Positions 6,249 to 7,434 of a stretch of 7,434 bases of DNA are shown one piece after another (position 1 is the first letter of the stretch; every line of letters begins with the position of its first letter). Position numbers and translations under genes: made by a program. The stretch is from positions 1 to 7,434 of the forward strand of contig JALXEI010000080.1 in NCBI GenBank assembly GCA_027069645.1. The letters run 5' to 3'. The notes beneath the pieces were generated by a model that was given only the letters and a program-made list of their open reading frames with translations, did not search any database and was not told the DNA's origin. Source of the stretch: Hyphomicrobiales bacterium (GTDB lineage: Bacteria; Pseudomonadota; Alphaproteobacteria; Rhizobiales; JAKIUO01).

Positions 6249-7434
6249 ATGGCCGACAAACAGACACCCGCAAAGGGGGCCGCAAAGCCGGATACCGGGT
6301 CGACAGATAATCCGTCGGGTGAAATATCCACCTTGCAGGATGTGAAATCGGCCGACGGTCGGGTCATTCACAAGCCCGAAGCCGGTGTCACAGATATTGT
6401 CAAGGTCCATGACGGCGAAAAACTGCTTTTTGCCTTTTCCATGAAAGATGTTCAGGTTGGCCTCGTTGATGTCGATCTGGTGCTGAAATTTGCCGACGGT
6501 GCGAAAATTGTTCTGCTGGAATTCGGATTGCAGGTGATGGCCGAGGTGCCGCCAGAAATTCAGTTCGATGGCACGCCGGTGGATGCAGAGGAACTTGTGG
6601 CAAGGCTCGGGGCTGTTTCGATCAGCGAGGACAAGGCGGAACTCAATTTTTCGACAGAAAGTCAGGCACAGAGCCAGAATCAGGCCGCAGCAGAGAGTTC
6701 CGACCAGCAGGACAGCAATGGTGAACCGGCGGTCGAGGTCGTCGTCGTCGAGGCAGAGAATTTTTCCACGCCCGACAGTTCAAACAGTTCCGGCCCGGCA
6801 ACCGGTCAGGGTGTTGCCGAGGAAGAGCGGGCCCGCATTGATGAAAATCTCGCCGAGGGCGACAATAATAACCGCAGTAACAGCGATGCCGATGCCGCCC
6901 CGAGCACCAGCCTTTCAACAAATTTCACCGGCAATGGCGATTTCAATGTACCCGTGGCTGAAATGGATATTCGGCTTTTGGGCCTTGCGACGAAATCCCG
7001 GGTCTTGCAACCGGACGGTGTTACGGAAGTACGCGGTGGCGCAGCCGTCACGGCGGCTCAAACCGATGACAGTTTCGATGTCCAGCGCAGTACGGAAACG
7101 GTCACCGGAACGGCCGGCGATGATGTCATTTATGCGGACAATCCGGATATAGCCCCGCAGGGCATGTCTGTGCGTCGTCTTGAGGTGACTGTTCACGTAC
7201 CGCTGGAGGGCTGGACGCCGGGCAGTGTCAGGATCACAGGGTTGCAGGAGGGTGCCGTTGTGATCGGGGCAACGCCGGTTGACAATGCCTTTTATCTGGC
7301 GCCAACGGCCGATGATCCCAATGTCTTTATTATTGACATGCAATATGTTTTGCCAACCGCAGACACCCCCCTTGATGCGGATGGATTTCAGGGCACATTT
7401 ACCCTGAATTTCGAATTCGAGATCATCAATGATG
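6249..7434 (+). CDS. N-terminal part of a large RTX/BapA-like secreted adhesin (cut by window end)
   Basis: The frame from ATG 6249 stays open for 395 codons to the window edge with no stop. Residues 1-35 are polar and probably disordered. Residues 36-122 form a compact beta-rich domain with alternating hydrophobics (DVDLVLKFADGAKIVLLEFG, 74-93). This pattern recalls the N-terminal domains of giant type I-secreted adhesins. Residues 130-235 are a low-complexity linker rich in Ser, Asn, Gln, Asp and Glu, with (GTC)4 at 6738-6749 coding VVVV. GTAGDDVIYAD (287-297) resembles a single RTX calcium-binding repeat. Residues 305-395 look like the start of an Ig- or cadherin-like beta domain. There is no cysteine and no Sec signal peptide, as expected for a type I substrate whose signal is C-terminal. 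GAG at 6237-6239 is only a weak ribosome site. An in-frame ATG at 6135 would add 38 unconvincing, cysteine-bearing residues. Adhesin identity is inferred, since the repeats and secretion signal lie outside. Confidence 0.7.
   Translation, partial: MADKQTPAKGAAKPDTGSTDNPSGEISTLQDVKSADGRVIHKPEAGVTDIVKVHDGEKLLFAFSMKDVQVGLVDVDLVLKFADGAKIVLLEFGLQVMAEVPPEIQFDGTPVDAEELVARLGAVSISEDKAELNFSTESQAQSQNQAAAESSDQQDSNGEPAVEVVVVEAENFSTPDSSNSSGPATGQGVAEEERARIDENLAEGDNNNRSNSDADAAPSTSLSTNFTGNGDFNVPVAEMDIRLLGLATKSRVLQPDGVTEVRGGAAVTAAQTDDSFDVQRSTETVTGTAGDDVIYADNPDIAPQGMSVRRLEVTVHVPLEGWTPGSVRITGLQEGAVVIGATPVDNAFYLAPTADDPNVFIIDMQYVLPTADTPLDADGFQGTFTLNFEFEIIND

Noticed and set aside
6018..6410. 130-codon minus-strand frame across the adhesin start
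   Set aside because: It covers the regulatory region and the 5' end of the adhesin. Its product has no recognisable motif and no ribosome site.
6568..7152. 194-codon plus-strand frame overlapping the adhesin
   Set aside because: Its product is Arg/Ser/Pro-rich and it is out of frame with the long open frame from 6249, which has sensible beta-domain and RTX-like composition.

Overview
The window looks like chromosomal DNA of an alphaproteobacterium. This is inferred from three things: the moderately high-GC coding sequence, the tandem hisC-tyrA pair that is common in alphaproteobacteria, and the family resemblance of the proteins. No rRNA, tRNA, insertion sequence, integrase or CRISPR array is visible, and I cannot name the genus.

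Layout. (1) Positions 69-1716, plus strand: znuC and znuB, the ATPase and permease of a high-affinity zinc ABC importer, overlapping by 8 nt. The periplasmic binding protein (znuA) and the regulator (zur) are not in the window. (2) Positions 1815-2192, plus strand: a small exported M15-type zinc peptidase, probably acting on peptidoglycan, about 100 nt after znuB with its own candidate promoter. (3) Positions 5959 down to 2215, minus strand: a compact run hisC -> tyrA -> PP2C phosphatase/protein kinase fusion. hisC and tyrA overlap by 8 nt and the fusion gene follows 36 nt later. Its 3' end converges on the peptidase gene with only 22 nt between the stop codons. (4) Positions 5960-6248: a divergent regulatory region with an AT-rich dyad, a short hairpin-like dyad and a candidate hisC promoter. 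(5) Positions 6249 to the window end, plus strand: the first 395 codons of a cysteine-free, acidic, low-complexity-rich protein that looks like the N-terminus of a large secreted RTX-type adhesin. It is cut by the window edge.

How the parts may work together. ZnuBC brings zinc into the cytoplasm, and the neighbouring peptidase is itself predicted to need zinc. HisC and TyrA together can supply the last steps of tyrosine synthesis (prephenate or arogenate oxidation plus transamination), and HisC also serves histidine synthesis. The fusion protein carries opposing Ser/Thr phosphatase and kinase activities on one membrane-anchored chain, and its placement behind tyrA is the least expected part of the window. 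The adhesin would be a surface or matrix protein exported by a type I system encoded elsewhere. Nothing here is proven to be an undescribed system. The best candidates for follow-up are the hisC-tyrA-kinase/phosphatase linkage, the zinc transporter/zinc peptidase neighbourhood and the start of the giant adhesin.
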